This document shows, one piece after another, positions 6,743 to 8,504 of a stretch of DNA of 8,504 nt (position 1 is the first letter of the stretch; every line of letters begins with the position of its first letter). This stretch comes from Firmicutes bacterium UBA5449 (GTDB lineage: Bacteria > Bacillota > SHA-98 > UBA4971). The notes under the pieces are model-generated. The model worked only from the letters and a program-made list of their open reading frames with translations. It did no database searches and was not told the DNA's origin. The DNA is taken from NCBI GenBank assembly GCA_002424305.1, contig DIQZ01000016.1, positions 10,454 through 18,957 on the forward strand, written 5' to 3'. Position numbers and translations under genes: made by a program.

Positions 6743-6769
6743 TCCTCCTTTAGTTAGTTTGGAGGAGGA
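6743..6769 (+). promoter_or_regulatory. SD-sequestering hairpin before a mini-ORF
   Basis: TCCTCC (6743-6748) can pair with GGAGGA at 6761-6766 or, in a second register, at 6764-6769, across an AT-rich loop. The right arm is the very strong SD (GGAGGAGG) of the ATG at 6776. Pairing would hide it, so translation of the mini-ORF could be switchable. On the minus strand the left arm itself reads AAAGGAGGACG, a mirrored SD. The structure is visible; a regulatory role is inferred. Confidence 0.4.
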
Positions 6770-6775
6770 TTTGGT

Positions 6776-6793
6776 ATGTACACAGGCGAATAG
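6776..6793 (+). CDS. Five-codon leader mini-ORF (MYTGE)
   Basis: ATG TAC ACA GGC GAA TAG, with GGAGGAGG 7 nt before the ATG, the strongest SD in this part of the window and much better than that of the ligase gene 48 nt further on. A full-strength SD in front of only five codons suggests either a leader peptide controlling the downstream operon or the surviving start of a lost gene. After the stop, the same frame soon meets another stop (TGA). A second mini-ORF (ATG AGA TAG, 6814-6822) behind AAAGGTGA lies between it and the ligase gene. Confidence 0.35.
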   Translation: MYTGE

Positions 6794-6841
6794 AAGAGAA
6801 AGGTGAAGCCTATATGAGATAGAGGGAAGAGAGAGATTAGT

Positions 6842-8113
6842 GTGTTTCAAACTGATGTAGTAGATTTTGATAAGCCCAGTGATACGGGGACAAGCCGTAT
6901 CAGCTCCACACCCTGGCCTGAGCGTGTGGAGCGTGCATTAATATATATAGGTGCATTTGGGCTTGGCTTGGGACATGGGTTGGTTCCACAGGTTTTACTG
7001 CTGCTAACTGCAGTGTACAGACTAATAGCAGATCCGGAATCCAGAAGAGTCAAATTCGGATCAGTAACCATGATTCTCTTGGTTTTGACAGGTTGGATGA
7101 TGTTGTCTGCTATTCCAGCTATAAGGCCTTCCGCAGCTTGGGGAGGAGCTCTCGGGATGGCACTTTCCGGTTGGGTTACCCTGGGAGTAGTATATCGGGT
7201 CATGATTGACAAGAAAGACCGTGGGAAGAATCTGATTTTGGTGTTTCTTGGCTCAGCATGTATAGGCGCAATCTACGCTTTGGTCAATTATGCTTCAGCT
7301 TTGGCTAGGGGGCGGGGATATTACCGGGCTGCTCTACCTTTCGTCGGTACTAATGCAGCAGGAACCATTTTCTGCGTTGCTATCCTAACAGCCCTAGGCT
7401 GTTTTCGTAGCGCTGACCGTCGTGGTAAGCTTGCAATAACACCTGTTCTTGTTCTCTTTACGGCAGCACTTATTGCGACTCAGTCCCGTGGCGCTTTTGT
7501 GGCTTTTCTTGCCGGGTTCCTAGTATTTCTTATGCCAGGTGTTAAATCCAGGCGAAATCTGGTTCTAAAGATAGCTGCACTGGTAGGGTTTGTCTTTATA
7601 GTGGCATTCTTCTTCAGAGTCAGTCCATCTGTCGCCGGACGCTATGCAAGGATCCTAAATCCCATGGCAAACAAGGATAGGTTGGAAATCTGGAGGACAG
7701 CTTTATTAATGATGAGGGAGCACCCTATATTGGGTGTAGGTCTTAATAACTTCATGGATGTTTATCCTTTGTACGAGCATCCGGAGGGATTCTACAGAGC
7801 AATGTCCATGGCTCATAATATTTTTCTTGAATTCGGAGCTACTACAGGCATTCCCGGATTAGTCCTATTCATAGTTGTTGTGGTTCTTGGAGTATCCAGA
7901 GGAATCAAGAGCGTTATTCGGGCAAAATCTTCTTCGAGTCTTCCAATAACAGCTCTTGCTGTATTCGTGGCTATCATGACTCATCTTCAGTTTGATATTA
8001 CAGTGGATGGCGGAAATACACTTCCGTTCTTTTTCATCCCTTACGGGATCCTGATACTTCTGGATAAATGGTTAGAGCTACGCTCAAAGGGAGATGAATA
8101 TGCAGAAGACTGA
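6842..8113 (+). CDS. O-antigen ligase/polymerase-family membrane protein (Wzy_C type)
   Basis: Proteins of this family either ligate polymerised glycan from undecaprenyl diphosphate to lipid A core (WaaL) or polymerise repeat units (Wzy), at the periplasmic face of the inner membrane. The start is GTG with a purine-rich AGAGAGAG SD (6828-6835). A hydrophilic N-terminus of about 30 residues precedes about ten hydrophobic segments. Family marks are SRGAFVAFLAG (215-225), the large periplasmic loop with Arg280 and Trp284 (NKDRLEIWRTAL), HPILGVGLNNF (294-304), AHNIFLEFGATTGIPGL (324-340) and a late HLQFDIT (381-387). The SRG, R-x-x-x-W and H-N elements are the conserved ones in the family. At 423 residues the length is normal. 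The downstream glycosyltransferase overlaps it by 14 nt, so the two are translationally coupled. Motifs do not separate ligase from polymerase, hence no symbol. Confidence 0.88.
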   Translation: MFQTDVVDFDKPSDTGTSRISSTPWPERVERALIYIGAFGLGLGHGLVPQVLLLLTAVYRLIADPESRRVKFGSVTMILLVLTGWMMLSAIPAIRPSAAWGGALGMALSGWVTLGVVYRVMIDKKDRGKNLILVFLGSACIGAIYALVNYASALARGRGYYRAALPFVGTNAAGTIFCVAILTALGCFRSADRRGKLAITPVLVLFTAALIATQSRGAFVAFLAGFLVFLMPGVKSRRNLVLKIAALVGFVFIVAFFFRVSPSVAGRYARILNPMANKDRLEIWRTALLMMREHPILGVGLNNFMDVYPLYEHPEGFYRAMSMAHNIFLEFGATTGIPGLVLFIVVVVLGVSRGIKSVIRAKSSSSLPITALAVFVAIMTHLQFDITVDGGNTLPFFFIPYGILILLDKWLELRSKGDEYAED

Positions 8114-8504
8114 TATAGACGGCAGGGAGACTGTGACTTCGGATACCAAAATGCCTTGTCAAAATGAGTTCGAAATCACAGATTACCCCTTTGTGAGCGT
8201 GATAATTCCCACATATAATCGAAAAGTAGTACTTAAGAAGTGTCTGTCTGCACTACTTGGTCAGACATATCCGAGTAACAGATACGAAATTATTGTCATA
8301 GACGATGGTTCCACAGACGAGACAGATGAGATGGTTAGTAGACTGATAGAAGAACACAGGCTTGAGAAGCAGTCGACAAAGCTAATCTACGAATGGCACG
8401 AACACTCCTGTGCCGCAGCAGCCAGAAACCGTGGAATTCTCAGAGCAAGCGGGGACTTGGTGATCCTATTAGATAGTGACATCGTAACACTGCCTGATTT
8501 CATT
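8100..8504 (+). CDS. Family 2 (GT-A) glycosyltransferase, 3'-truncated
   Basis: This cytoplasmic enzyme would transfer a sugar from a nucleotide donor to a growing surface glycan. The gene starts at ATG 8100 inside the end of the ligase gene, with AAGGGAGA just before it, and is still open at the right edge after 135 codons. A polar stretch of about 30 residues precedes the catalytic fold. Visible GT-A marks are FVSVIIPTYNR (31-41), the nucleotide-binding IVIDDGSTDETDEM (65-78), AARNRGILRASGD (107-119), and LLDSD (123-127), the D-x-D that holds the metal ion. The acceptor-binding half is missing, so donor and acceptor cannot be named. The 14-nt overlap with the ligase gene shows the two belong to one operon. 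Confidence 0.9.
   Translation, partial: MQKTDIDGRETVTSDTKMPCQNEFEITDYPFVSVIIPTYNRKVVLKKCLSALLGQTYPSNRYEIIVIDDGSTDETDEMVSRLIEEHRLEKQSTKLIYEWHEHSCAAAARNRGILRASGDLVILLDSDIVTLPDFI

Larger units (their letters stand above)
6359..6841. other. Intergenic region between divergent genes
   Basis: These 483 bases separate the minus-strand outer-membrane gene from the plus-strand ligase gene. From left to right they hold: the SD and a leader of about 120 nt for the minus gene; an inverted repeat with a weak -10 box (6476-6502); a 43-codon minus-strand frame (6530-6661); a small palindrome CGGGA-GT-TCCCG (6695-6706); mirrored SD-like sequences (6743-6768); a five-codon mini-ORF (6776-6793); a second mini-ORF ATG AGA TAG (6814-6822); and a purine-rich SD for the ligase gene. 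I see no tRNA, mobile-element end or convincing sigma-70 promoter for the plus strand. Confidence 0.6.

Noticed and set aside
6847..7212. 121-codon minus-strand open frame
   Set aside because: Antisense to the ligase-family gene, whose motifs are intact; no SD and no recognisable domain.
1..8504. CRISPR array, tRNA, rRNA or insertion-sequence ends
   Set aside because: No regularly spaced repeats, cloverleaf, rRNA-like stretch, intact transposase gene or paired terminal inverted repeats with target duplication were seen by eye on either strand.

Overview
The window holds part of a cell-envelope locus from a diderm (outer-membrane-bearing) bacterium. The sequence shows this directly: an LptD/OstA-type outer-membrane LPS-transport protein, two further proteins that look like exported beta-barrels ending in F or W, and several signal peptides. 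Start sites are ATG and GTG, often with strong AGGAGG-type Shine-Dalgarno (SD) sequences, and base composition looks moderate. The lineage cannot be fixed from this window. A diderm Firmicutes-like or other deep-branching diderm lineage is a weak inference. There is no rRNA, tRNA, CRISPR array or recognisable insertion sequence.

Layout. A 5'-truncated outer-membrane barrel protein (1-870) ends at a plausible hairpin terminator. A plus-strand run follows that looks like one transcription unit: an exported protein with internal G-x-x-x-x-G repeats and a C-terminal beta-rich domain (962-1942); the LptD-like protein (1986-3665); GalE, UDP-glucose 4-epimerase (3677-4663, only 11 nt downstream); and an exported PAP2-family phosphatase (4724-5647). 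A convergent minus-strand gene (5720-6358) encodes a small secreted, probably outer-membrane, protein of an unnamed family. An inverted-repeat hairpin separates the two convergent stop codons.

An intergenic stretch of about 480 bp (6359-6841) is the least explained part. It holds an inverted repeat around a candidate -10 box for the minus-strand gene. It also holds a 43-codon minus-strand reading frame that may be a gene remnant or a small protein. Finally, it has a mirrored pair of SD-like sequences that can fold into a hairpin over the SD of a five-codon mini-ORF. A WaaL/Wzy-type polysaccharide ligase or polymerase (6842-8113) follows. It overlaps by 14 nt a family-2 glycosyltransferase that runs off the window (8100-8504).

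How the genes fit together. GalE supplies UDP-galactose, the glycosyltransferase adds sugars, the WaaL/Wzy protein polymerises or ligates the glycan on the periplasmic side, the PAP2 enzyme may recycle the lipid carrier or trim lipid phosphates, and the LptD-like protein would insert lipopolysaccharide into the outer membrane. This pathway view is inference from family membership. No wholly new multi-gene system is evident. The most unusual items are the leader region before the ligase gene, the unnamed outer-membrane protein, and the repeat protein next to lptD.
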